From Rhodoferax potami (GTDB lineage: Bacteria; Pseudomonadota; Gammaproteobacteria; Burkholderiales; Burkholderiaceae_C), in the NCBI RefSeq assembly GCF_032193805.1, contig NZ_JAVBIK010000001.1, positions 2,501,001 to 2,565,000 on the forward strand: a stretch of DNA of 64,000 nucleotides. Direction: 5' to 3'. Position numbers and translations under genes: made by a program. Shown piece after piece: positions 25,331 through 33,721 of this stretch; positions within the stretch are counted from its first letter, which is position 1, and each line of letters begins with the position of its first letter. The notes below the pieces were generated by a model, which was given only the letters and a program-made list of their open reading frames with translations, made no database searches and was not told where the DNA came from.

Positions 25331-27048
25331 AGAGAGTTGCCGTCGGTGTCCTGGGTCATGGGGCCTTTGATAAGGCTCAGTGTTAGCGTGAAGTCATTGC
25401 CTTCGTGCAGTTGCCCGCTCCGGATGCGGGCGCTGCGTTGGTACCGCAGGGTGGCACCGTGGCGTTCGCAGAGTTCGCGTGAAATGTACAGCCCCAACCC
25501 GCTGGAGCGGCTCTCGGACGAGAAAAAGGGCTCAAACAAATGCCGCTCCACCGTTTGGTCCATACGGGCTCCGTCGCTCCACACCGAGACGCAAGCCGCA
25601 GTGTCGGTGTAGGTCACCGTGATTTGCACAGCTTCTGGCTGTTTGCTCGCGTAGCGCAGCGCGTTGTCGAGCAGATTAATCAGAACTTGGCGCAGGTGCT
25701 CCGGGTCAAAGCGCACTGCGTGTGGGCGGGGGTCAATGTCGATGCCAATCAGCCCGCCAATGCTCTTGTGTTGTGCCCAGTCTTGCACCATGCGGTGAAC
25801 CGTCTCGCTCAGGCCATACAAGGCGTCGTGTTCGCCTGCAGATGTGGTGCGGGCACGGGCCACATTCAAAATGTCGTCCACGATTTTGCCCAGCCGCTTG
25901 GCATTCTGGCTCACCATGGTGGTCAGGCGTAATTGCCTAGGATCCTGCAGCTCCTCAGACAACAGCGCATTCGCCTGCGCAATCGCGGCCAAGGGGTTGC
26001 GTATCTCGTGGGCTACGGCGGTCGACATGCGCCCCATGCTGGCCATCTTTTCGGTGCGAATGCGGGCCTCTGCATGGCGCTGGTCTTGCAAAAACAGCAC
26101 ACACAGACTGTCTTCTCCGATGCCTTGGGGCGCCGCAAGCCGGGTCCGTGCCAGTACCTTGAGCGCACTGCCGTGGTCGTGTACGAGTTCTACCTCGGCT
26201 TCTTGGCTTTGGCCACTTCCAAGGCATAGCCGCGTGAGTAGCAACAGCGGGCGCCATGCTGGGTCTGCTTTCAGGTCAAAAAGTGCGGAGCGCAGCCGGT
26301 CTTCGTCGCCCAGCAGGGCACGAGCCGCCGGGTTCGCGGCCCGCACGATTCCGCGCTGATCCACAATGACCACCCCCTCGGGCATCGCTTCGATGACCAA
26401 CTCGTTCACCTCGCGTTGGATCGAGGCTGCCAATTGGTTTTGCCGGGCTCTGCGCCCCTCGTTGGCCAAGCGGGTTGCCAGTTGGTTGGCCAAAAAGGCC
26501 ACCGCAAAGTAGCCAATGCCGCTGAGCCCCGCCTGGGCAAACGCAGCCGGGTTGTCGATGTCGTTGACCAGCAGTGTCCAGCTGGCGCCGCCCAGCAGCA
26601 GCATGGTCACGCCAGCCGCCGTGCCCAGTGCCAGCCGCAGCGAGCCCAGCACCGAGGCCAGCAGCACCGGCAAGGCAAACAGGGGGGGGTAATTCAGGTT
26701 GTTGCCGTTGAGCCATTGCAGCGCTGAAAAAACCAGAACATCAATCCCGATCAGCACGCCCCAGGTTTTGCTGAACGCACCGCCCAAAGGCCGGGGTTGC
26801 AATAGCAAGCGCGCGCCCAGCGTACTGACAAAGTACACCGCTGTGATGACCAGCAAAGTTTTGCTGTGTGTGGTGCTGGTGACAAACAACGTAGTTTGCA
26901 GGCCCACCAAAGCGGCACCCAGCACCCAGCGCGCGGTCATAAAGGCCTGCCATAGGCGCTTGAAGTCACTGGTGTCCGGCGTTTGCTCGGGGGGCGCCTC
27001 CAGCGATGACGCACCAAACCACGAGTTTTCGCCCGGGTCGTTCGTCAT
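25309..27048 (-). CDS. pilS: Membrane sensor histidine kinase PilS
   Basis: 579 residues with six hydrophobic segments in the first 200 residues, a PAS-like region (about 215-320, VIVDQRGIVRAANPAARALLG), a HisKA box AVAHEIRNPLAAIAQA and an ATP-binding domain ending in SSGLGLYISRELCERHG. Inner-membrane kinase for PilR. The start MTNDPGENSWFG overlaps the stop of the upstream ribbon gene (ATGA). An 8-G run at about 26683 is in frame. Confidence 0.92.
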   Translation of the reverse strand: MTNDPGENSWFGASSLEAPPEQTPDTSDFKRLWQAFMTARWVLGAALVGLQTTLFVTSTTHSKTLLVITAVYFVSTLGARLLLQPRPLGGAFSKTWGVLIGIDVLVFSALQWLNGNNLNYPPLFALPVLLASVLGSLRLALGTAAGVTMLLLGGASWTLLVNDIDNPAAFAQAGLSGIGYFAVAFLANQLATRLANEGRRARQNQLAASIQREVNELVIEAMPEGVVIVDQRGIVRAANPAARALLGDEDRLRSALFDLKADPAWRPLLLLTRLCLGSGQSQEAEVELVHDHGSALKVLARTRLAAPQGIGEDSLCVLFLQDQRHAEARIRTEKMASMGRMSTAVAHEIRNPLAAIAQANALLSEELQDPRQLRLTTMVSQNAKRLGKIVDDILNVARARTTSAGEHDALYGLSETVHRMVQDWAQHKSIGGLIGIDIDPRPHAVRFDPEHLRQVLINLLDNALRYASKQPEAVQITVTYTDTAACVSVWSDGARMDQTVERHLFEPFFSSESRSSGLGLYISRELCERHGATLRYQRSARIRSGQLHEGNDFTLTLSLIKGPMTQDTDGNSLWQASLY

Positions 27049-27278
27049 CCGTTTTCTGCCAAGCGCAGGTGTTCCGCGCTGCAATAGGCGCCACGCTGGC
27101 CTTGCACTAATTCGCTAGCGGGCACATGCAGCGTGCAATACGCGCAAGCTCCCATTGCGACGCTGCCTGTTTTGGGCGGCGCCTCTGGCGGCGGTGCAGT
27201 GGGCGGGCGCTTGGCTTTGTGGCTGCGCCAGTACCAGATCACCCCGAGGATGACCAGCAGGATCACCAAATTCTTCAT
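27045..27278 (-). CDS. Small membrane-anchored PP0621-family cysteine protein
   Basis: 77 residues: one N-terminal membrane helix (MKNLVILLVILGVIWYWR), a Pro-rich linker, then CAYCTLHVPASELVQG and AYCSAEHLRLA, a ribbon-like four-element Cys/His arrangement that may bind zinc. Function unknown. Overlaps both neighbours by four bases (ATGA), so it is part of the ypjD-pilS-pilR-ampD operon. Confidence 0.85.
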   Translation of the reverse strand: MKNLVILLVILGVIWYWRSHKAKRPPTAPPPEAPPKTGSVAMGACAYCTLHVPASELVQGQRGAYCSAEHLRLAENG

Positions 27279-28078
27279 GCCGACCGGCCCAACAAGACTT
27301 CGAGCACAAACCGGGATCCCACATACCCCAGCAACAACAGCACACTGCCGGTGTAGAGCACCGCCACAGCGCGTTTGCCCCGCCAGCCAAAGCGTGCGCG
27401 GCCCAGCAGCAAGACGGCAAACGTGATCCACGACAGTACGGAGAACACGGTTTTGTGGTCCCAGTGCCATGCGTGGCCTTTGCCATAGACCACATCGCCA
27501 AACAGATAGCCCATGCCCAGCGTGGCAGTCAGCAGTACGAACCCGGCCGCGACAAACCGGTAGGTCAGTCGTTCCAGAGTCAACAAGGGCAAACCACTGT
27601 GCGGGTCTGCGGCTTGGCGGATGCGGGCCTCCGCACGACTCATCAACCAAGCGTGCACCACGGCAGTACCAAACAGCCCGTAGCTGGCTACGCCAAAGGC
27701 CAGGTGTGTCGGCAACCAAATGGTGGCCGTGCTGGGCAGGGGGGCGCCCGGGAAAATGCATGCCAACAGCACCGCCGCTGCACCCACGGCAGACAAGGCC
27801 CACCGCGTTTGGAGTTGCGGGTAAATCTGGCTTTCAATCGCATACACCGCAGCGACGACCCACGCCGTCATGGAGAGTGCGGTGGCAAAACCAAAGTAGG
27901 TGGGCGGCAAAAGCAGGCCCCAGGCGAGTGCCGCCCCGTGCAAAAACCAGGCCCACGCCACCCAGGCACGTGCTGCGTTGGAGCTCAGGTGCGCGGCCCT
28001 GAGTGCCGGCCACGCATAAGAACAGGCCGCCAAAACCGACAAGGCTAAGCTGGTAGGGGACGCACTGGCTAAAATCAT
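27275..28078 (-). CDS. Cytochrome c assembly-like inner membrane protein (YpjD/CcsA family)
   Basis: About 267 residues with eight hydrophobic segments. C-terminal features of the CcsA/CcmC heme-handling fold are visible: LPTHLAFGVASYGLF and KGHAWHWDHKTVFSVLSW with conserved His residues. In E. coli the homologue YpjD (CorE) is tied to divalent cation export rather than cytochrome c. Divergent from ffh, 79 bases away. An in-frame ATG two codons upstream is possible. Confidence 0.83.
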   Translation of the reverse strand: MILASASPTSLALSVLAACSYAWPALRAAHLSSNAARAWVAWAWFLHGAALAWGLLLPPTYFGFATALSMTAWVVAAVYAIESQIYPQLQTRWALSAVGAAAVLLACIFPGAPLPSTATIWLPTHLAFGVASYGLFGTAVVHAWLMSRAEARIRQAADPHSGLPLLTLERLTYRFVAAGFVLLTATLGMGYLFGDVVYGKGHAWHWDHKTVFSVLSWITFAVLLLGRARFGWRGKRAVAVLYTGSVLLLLGYVGSRFVLEVLLGRSA

Positions 28079-28156
28079 GTGCACAGTTTAGCGTTTTGCT
28101 CCCTGCCGGCACTGTCCGGCTCACACCGCAGGTTGCGCCTGCCGGAATACTTCAAT

Positions 28157-29521
28157 ATGGCCTCCGCTCTTACCGACAAACTTTCCCGCCTCGTTAAAGA
28201 CCTGCGAGGCCAGGGGCGTATCACCGAGTCCAACGTCACCGACATGCTGCGCGAAGTGCGCATGGCGCTCCTAGAGGCCGACGTGGCCTTGCCGGTGGTG
28301 CGCGACTTCATTGCCCGGGTGAAAGAAAAAGCACTGGGCCAAGAGGTGCTGGGATCCCTGCAGCCCGGCCAGGTGCTGGTGAGTATCGTCAACCGCGAAC
28401 TCTCCGCCACCATGGGCGAAGGCGTGAGCGACATCAACCTCGCCGCCCAGCCGCCCGCGGTGATCTTGATGGCCGGTTTGCAAGGTGCCGGTAAAACCAC
28501 CACGACCGCCAAGCTCGCCAAGCACTTGATCGAAAAGCGCAAGAAAAAGGTGCTGACAGTCTCTGGCGACGTGTACCGCCCCGCCGCGATTGAGCAGCTC
28601 AAGACGGTAACGGCGCAGGCTGGCGCGGAGTGGTTTCCTTCCACGCCCGATCAAAACCCGGTCGACATCGGCCGTGCCGCGCTGGATTACGCCAAAAAGC
28701 ACTTCTTTGATGTGCTGCTGGTCGACACCGCAGGCCGCTTGGCGATTGACGAAGCCTTGATGCTGGAAATCAAAAACCTGCACGCCGCGTTGAACCCGGT
28801 CGAAACGCTGTTCGTGGTAGACGCCATGCAGGGCCAAGATGCGGTCAACACTGCCAAGGCCTTCAAGGAAGCCTTGCCACTGACCGGCATCATCCTCACC
28901 AAGACCGATGGTGACTCGCGTGGTGGTGCTGCGCTTTCTGTGCGTCAGATAACCGGCGCACCCATCAAGTTTGCTGGTACCAGCGAAAAGCTGGATGGAC
29001 TGGAGGTCTTCGACGCCGAGCGCCACGCTGGCCGCATTCTAGGCATGGGAGACATCGTGGCGCTGGTGGAGCAAGTTACCGCCGGTGTAGACATCGAAGC
29101 CGCCAAAAAGCTGGCGGACAAGGTCAAGAGTGGCGCAGGTTTCGACCTGAATGACTTTTTGGCCCAGATCCAGCAAATGAAGCAGATGGGCGGACTCTCC
29201 AGCCTGATGGACAAGCTGCCTGCGGCCATGGCCGCCAAGGCCGGTCAGGTGGATATGGACAAGGCCGAGAAAGACATCAAGCGCAAGGAAGGCATCATCC
29301 ACAGCATGACGCCGCTGGAGCGCCGCAAGCCCGAGCTCATCAAGGCCACGCGCAAGCGCCGCATCGCTGCAGGCGCCGGTGTGCACGTGCAAGAAGTCAA
29401 CCGCATGCTCAAGGAGTTTGAGCAAATGCAAGAGATGATGAAGAAGATGAAGGGCGGCGGCATGATGAAGCTCATGAAGCGCCTGGGGGGCATGAAAGGC
29501 ATGCCCAAAATGCCCTTTTAA
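28157..29521 (+). CDS. ffh: Signal recognition particle protein Ffh
   Basis: GTPase that binds signal sequences and 4.5S RNA and targets nascent membrane proteins to FtsY. 454 residues: N domain, G domain with GLQGAGKTTT (about 107-116), VDTAGR and TKTDGDSRGG, and a Met-rich M domain at the C-terminus (MMKKMKGGGMMKLMKRLGG). Complete. The 4.5S RNA gene is not seen nearby. Confidence 0.96.
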   Translation: MASALTDKLSRLVKDLRGQGRITESNVTDMLREVRMALLEADVALPVVRDFIARVKEKALGQEVLGSLQPGQVLVSIVNRELSATMGEGVSDINLAAQPPAVILMAGLQGAGKTTTTAKLAKHLIEKRKKKVLTVSGDVYRPAAIEQLKTVTAQAGAEWFPSTPDQNPVDIGRAALDYAKKHFFDVLLVDTAGRLAIDEALMLEIKNLHAALNPVETLFVVDAMQGQDAVNTAKAFKEALPLTGIILTKTDGDSRGGAALSVRQITGAPIKFAGTSEKLDGLEVFDAERHAGRILGMGDIVALVEQVTAGVDIEAAKKLADKVKSGAGFDLNDFLAQIQQMKQMGGLSSLMDKLPAAMAAKAGQVDMDKAEKDIKRKEGIIHSMTPLERRKPELIKATRKRRIAAGAGVHVQEVNRMLKEFEQMQEMMKKMKGGGMMKLMKRLGGMKGMPKMPF

Positions 29522-29567
29522 CGCACGTTGAGCAGACTGAGAGGGCGATTCCCCCCCCCACTTGTAA

Positions 29568-30707
29568 TCACAAGTTACCTATCCCCCAGCAGGCTTGTAG
29601 CACCGCGACGCGTGTCTGTGCGGTCACCATGCCGCGCCAGTCATCCCCATCGACATAAAAGGCGCCTCGCATAGTCTGTCTGATGGTGCTGGTTTGAGCC
29701 GCCGAAGGAGCGGCCTGCCGGTGCAACCACTGGTCTGCGCGCAGTGCCATCATGAAGTCATGGTACGGGACCGTACCGAACTCCAAGGCAATGGCGGCAA
29801 TTTCTGCCTCGGGGCATTCCTCATAAACGCAGCTTACTACCGGGCCCTTCACTTGAGCGGATGCTGATTGCCCTTCCCATGCCGCGACAACATCGGCCCC
29901 CCAAACTTTGCGGCTGAGCAGAATGTCCTCCTGGGTGGGTTTCCCTGCATGTATTTTTTCGCCATGACCTCGCGGTCCAAGTCCGGTGTGGATGTCTACC
30001 CAGGCAATGCGTTTTCTCCCTGAACCGTGCTGCTGCAAAATGTGACGCACCGTTCGGTTACTCCAACTGGGTTCGCGGCCGCTGAAGAACAGTCCCTTGG
30101 GGTGACTGGTCTGTCCCGATGTGACGGCTCGACGGAACGCTGGGGTCCCCATGATCTGTTCTGTCCTTGCCAGCGCCAGTTCGTTCTCTGCCTCGGGGGG
30201 CCAATGCGCGGGTACTAGCAGCGCATCCAGCGCCTCATAGTCCGGATTGGTCGGGGGAGGCTGGCTGAAATCAATACAGTTTCGATTCAGGTCTACATTG
30301 TCTTCATTGCCGCGGCGCAGGTACGAAAACCCATAGGGGTTGATCGCATGCAGAAACAGTAGGTCTACGCCGGCAGCCTGTGCTTTGCCTAATAGATCTT
30401 CGTCTTGTAGCAAAGCGTGCTGGCAACCGGAGCCACACAAGCCCTCTACACCGTGCACACCGCTTGAAATAATGACCAGTGGGCTCTCGTTCCCCTTGTT
30501 TGTGTCGGCCTGAAAAAACGCACTGTCTAGTGCGAGCTCCTCCCCCTGTGTGCCCTTGTACCCGGGCAGTACCCAAGACGTCAAAGTGCATCTCTTTGTA
30601 TGTGCCGCGAAGGTGAAGTTGCGCCGTCCTTGGGCATAGTCGATGGGGAATAGGTTTGATGTTTGCACTTCCATTTTGGTAGCGCCGGTCGTTGGGTCTG
30701 CGGTCAT
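29568..30707 (-). CDS. DUF2817 / M14-like metallohydrolase
   Basis: 379 residues, soluble. Zinc-binding pattern of the carboxypeptidase A/AspA superfamily: HxxE in SGVHGVEG and a later His in WVDIHTGLGP; also LHAINPYGFSYLRRGNEDN followed by VDLNRN as in M14 enzymes. Substrate unknown; a small acyl-amino acid or peptide is plausible. Its ATG overlaps the stop of the TTT receptor gene (ATGA), so the two were one transcript: the binding protein may have delivered the substrate or a related compound. Confidence 0.78.
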   Translation of the reverse strand: MTADPTTGATKMEVQTSNLFPIDYAQGRRNFTFAAHTKRCTLTSWVLPGYKGTQGEELALDSAFFQADTNKGNESPLVIISSGVHGVEGLCGSGCQHALLQDEDLLGKAQAAGVDLLFLHAINPYGFSYLRRGNEDNVDLNRNCIDFSQPPPTNPDYEALDALLVPAHWPPEAENELALARTEQIMGTPAFRRAVTSGQTSHPKGLFFSGREPSWSNRTVRHILQQHGSGRKRIAWVDIHTGLGPRGHGEKIHAGKPTQEDILLSRKVWGADVVAAWEGQSASAQVKGPVVSCVYEECPEAEIAAIALEFGTVPYHDFMMALRADQWLHRQAAPSAAQTSTIRQTMRGAFYVDGDDWRGMVTAQTRVAVLQACWGIGNL

Positions 30708-31689
30708 TGTGGTTTGAAGCCGCTGGCCCGAATCAGCTGTCCCCAACTTTCGGTCATTTGCGCCATTTGGCGAGAAATGGCATCTCCGGCAGCAAAGTCC
30801 ACTTGCATACCCAGGCCTTCCAGTTTTTCGCGTAAGCCCGCTTGACCGAGCACTTCGCGAACACTGTCTTGGTAACGTTTGATCGTTGCGGCGGGTGTTC
30901 CTGCGGGCGCATAGAGCGCTAAAAAGTTAGACTGCTCGACACCTTTCACACCTTGTTCCGCAAAGGTGGGTGCGTCGGGGAGTAGGGCGGAACGTTGCGT
31001 TCCTGAAACTGCAATGACGCGAAGTTTCCCTGCTTTTTGTTGGGGTAGCAGTTCACTGATGGAAGTAATTCCCGCCGGCAGCTGTCCGCCAATCAGGTCT
31101 GCCACCATGGGGGCGCCACCGCGGTACGGAATGGCGCGGGTAGCTATGCCTAAGTGCTGTCCCACTAAATGGGTCGTAAATTCCGGAACGCTAGCGGGCG
31201 CTGGGACACCCACTGCGCCGCGGTCGGTCAAGTCCTTTACCCAATGCCCGTAGTCACTCAGGCGTTGCACCGGGGCCGTCTGCGGAACAGCCAGCCCGAA
31301 CGCAATTTGGGTAATGCGCGCCACAGGAACCAAGTCCGTAGCCGGATTGAAGCCCGGCGTTTTCATCGTCTGTGGAACGATTACAACCGTATGGTCGTTG
31401 GACAAAAAAGCGTTTGACCGTTAGGCGTAGCCTGTTTGACTGCCACCGCCGCAATCTGTCCCCCCGCACCGCTTTTGTTTTCAACGACAAAGGGCTGTCC
31501 CATGTGCTGCCCCAAGGCATCTGCAAGATGTCGGGCTGCCGCGTCTACGCCACCGCCGGCTGGAAATCCGACCACAATCCGCACGGGAGACGTTTGGGCG
31601 AGGCTACCCGTGCTGAGCCCCAGTGCGAGTGCGAGGCCGGAGGTCGCTTGCCAAAGCATGCGACAAGTGAATATGCGGAGAAATTTCAT
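30704..31689 (-). pseudogene. TTT-family extracytoplasmic binding protein, frameshifted
   Basis: Periplasmic solute-binding protein of the tripartite tricarboxylate (Bug) family. The N-terminal part (signal peptide MKFLRIFTCRMLWQ..., mature VRIVVGFPAGGGVD, VVENKSGAGGQ) ends at a stop soon after QTLFCPTT. The rest (LSNDHTVVIVPQTMKTPG... to the end) is in another frame. One extra A in the six-A run at about 31404-31409 would join them into 328 residues, the family length. Either a homopolymer sequencing error or a real inactivation. Divergent from a LysR gene that is also frameshifted. Confidence 0.82.
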
Positions 31690-31771
31690 GGCAGGGACTC
31701 TCGAAAAAAATAAATGGAACATTGGAAGTAACGCAGCCACTGTAGGAGCCCGGGGGGATAAAAAAAAGACA

Positions 31772-31796
31772 AAATTTAAACTGCTAAGATAAATTT
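31772..31796. promoter_or_regulatory. Candidate LysR operator
   Basis: AAATTTA (31772-31778), 11 bases, TAAATTT (31790-31796): a perfect inverted repeat with the N11 spacing of LysR-type sites, 25 bases before the LysR start and about 80 from the divergent TTT gene. Confidence 0.6.
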
Positions 31797-31821
31797 TTTC
31801 TATCTCTCTGGCGGATTTGCC

Positions 31822-32746
31822 ATGAAGCTCAATCCTGGGCAACTGGAAGTTTTCTGTATCGTGGCGGAATGCGGAAGCATTCGAGCGGCTGCACGTCAGC
31901 TTGTGCTCACACAGCCAGCTGTCACCTATGTTGTCCGGGAGTTGGAGCGCCAAGCTGGCATGGCTTTGCTGCTGCGCCAGACCCAAGGAGTGACCCTGAC
32001 TGAGGCGGGTGAGGCCCTGTACCGCCGAGCACTGCGGCTGCTGGAAGATTGGAGGCAGGCACAAAATGAACTGGCTCAAATGCGGGATGGTGCGCAAGGC
32101 GATTTGCGACTGGCCTTCAGCTCGGGCGCTGCTGCCCGCATTCTTGCGCCTGCATTAGCCTCGTTCCGTAAGGCGCGCCCGGGGGGGGCGGCTCGATGTG
32201 CACGAGTTGTCTCTCAGTGAGCCGCAGGATCTGTGGCGCATAGGGTTGTACGACTTGGTCGTCATCAGCGAGCTGGATGAACCGATAGACGACGCGTGGG
32301 AGCGACGTGCACTGTTTCGGGCGCCACTGCACATTGTTGCGCGACAAGGACACCCGATGGCGCAGTCGGGAACGTTGCAGCCTCTTCGTGATTGCTTGTG
32401 GATCGTGCCCAGCTACGGTCAGCGCGTTCTGAGCAATCCACTGTTGTCTCTGGAGGGTAGCTTGCCGCGTCAATTGATGCAGGCTCAATCGATTTACATT
32501 GCCTTGGCGCTTCTGCGTACGACCGACGCAGTGGCACTGATGTCTAGCGTAGTGCTCGAAGACCCACAAACGAGCAGCGCTCTGGTGGCGCTGCCACTCA
32601 CGGAGGCGTTGCCCTCCTTGCGGGTTTCTCTTGTGTGCAAGAGCATGGATGCCCTCACACCCGCAGCGCGGGAGTTCGCAAGGGGACTGATCGATGCCGC
32701 GCAAGTGCCCGGCATTCTCCGGACCGCACCGCGCCCGGACTCGTGA
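31822..32746 (+). pseudogene. LysR-family transcriptional regulator, frameshifted
   Basis: N-terminal winged helix-turn-helix (MKLNPGQLEVFCIVAECGSI..., with AARQLVLTQPAVTYVVRELE) and a C-terminal effector domain in another frame from about 32189. The shift lies in an eight-G run (32181-32188); seven G would give ...RPGGRLDVHELSLSEPQ and a 307-residue protein of normal length. Divergent from the TTT receptor gene it would be expected to regulate. Confidence 0.83.
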
Positions 32747-32752
32747 AAGTGT

Positions 32753-33571
32753 TTACGCTTTCACTGTGCACTTGCGGCGGCGAGCGGCGGCGCCCAGCAC
32801 GCCCAAACCGGCCAGCAGCATGGCATATGTCTCGGGCTCTGGTACCGCAGGAATCACTGTGCCGTTGCGGACACTGAAGTTGTATTGGCCATCCACACTG
32901 GCGTTCAACTGGTTGTGTACCAGAGCATTGGCCCCGCTATTGAGCAGGGCGCCATGGATGGCTGAGCCCGCCAATTCGAATGAGTTGGTCGTGCCGTTGG
33001 ACCAGCCTACGCGGGCCGAGGACCCGCCGAATCCATTGACGCCGCCACTGGCACTGCCTGTTTCCCACGAGATGTTGTCGTAGTTGAATTGAAAGTCGAA
33101 ATTGCCGACGCCGGTGTCGGAGCGGTCCGTCATGATCAACTGGAAAGAATTCGTTTTATCGGCGCGGGCGTTGTAGTAGCCCACGTTGATCCAGTTCACG
33201 CCGAATGTTTTGCGACCATCGATGGTGGCTTGGCCATACTGGGTGAGCCCGCTGGCGATATTGCGAGTGTCCACATCGGCAAAGAAGGGTGCCAGCATCG
33301 CATTGCTGGTGCTCAGCAGGCTGAAGGGGGTATAGGTCGGCAGTTGGGTCGTGAATGACACGTTGCCGTTGTTGTTGACGTACAGTTTGCTGAAGGTCTG
33401 GCCGTAAAAGTTGATGTTGAAGCCGATATCCACCAGGCCTGTGTACCCGTCATCATTGGCTGCAAGGGTGTTACCTTTGAAAAGGTCGGCGTCATGGATG
33501 GCAGTCGCCATGGCAGGCGAGGCAACAGCGGACAGTGCCAGTGCGGCGCTGGCAGCGAAGCTTTTGAACAT
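32753..33571 (-). CDS. Nidogen-like PEP-CTERM sorting-domain protein
   Basis: 272 residues: signal peptide (about 1-23, ending SPAMA), a nidogen-like extracellular domain (INFYGQTFSKLYVNNNGNVSF, then FADVDTRN, FGVNWINVGYY), and a C-terminal VPEPETYAMLLAGLGVLGA-ARRR tail recognised by exosortase. Predicted to be exported and processed at the cell surface, usually with exopolysaccharide or biofilm systems; none is in the window. Convergent with the LysR gene (6 bases apart). Ribosome site AGGGAG is good, but the start codon lies inside a 13-bp hairpin arm. Confidence 0.87.
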   Translation of the reverse strand: MFKSFAASAALALSAVASPAMATAIHDADLFKGNTLAANDDGYTGLVDIGFNINFYGQTFSKLYVNNNGNVSFTTQLPTYTPFSLLSTSNAMLAPFFADVDTRNIASGLTQYGQATIDGRKTFGVNWINVGYYNARADKTNSFQLIMTDRSDTGVGNFDFQFNYDNISWETGSASGGVNGFGGSSARVGWSNGTTNSFELAGSAIHGALLNSGANALVHNQLNASVDGQYNFSVRNGTVIPAVPEPETYAMLLAGLGVLGAAARRRKCTVKA

Positions 33572-33611
33572 ACTTAAACTCCCTAAAAAAAGAGCTGGAA
33601 GTATGTTCAAA
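33563..33611 (-). promoter_or_regulatory. 13-bp hairpin over the start codon of the PEP-CTERM gene
   Basis: AAGTATGTTCAAA (33599-33611) is the exact complement of TTTGAACATACTT (33563-33575). On the mRNA the second arm contains the ATG and the 23-base loop contains AGGGAG, so folding would bury the start codon. Confidence 0.7.
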
Positions 33612-33625
33612 GTCCGGTAGTTTCT

Positions 33626-33652
33626 GTCCATCGCACACTAGTGCCGATGGAC
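33626..33652. promoter_or_regulatory. Inverted repeat upstream of the PEP-CTERM gene
   Basis: GTCCATCG (33626-33633) and CGATGGAC (33645-33652), with an inner palindrome CACTAGTG in between. Suited to a dimeric DNA-binding protein; the regulator is unknown. Confidence 0.5.
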
Positions 33653-33721
33653 TAGCCACGCCGTCAGGTTTGTAAAACTTGCTACGCCCTGCGCAAGCGT
33701 CGTGGCGTGGCGCCATGGCCT

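Noticed and set aside
26681..26693. G-run in pilS as another frameshift
   Set aside because: The frame continues through it as LNYPPLFALPVLL and the kinase is full length.
33612..33721. Sigma-54 promoter for the PEP-CTERM gene
   Set aside because: No GG-N10-GC pair with acceptable flanks could be found at a sensible distance.
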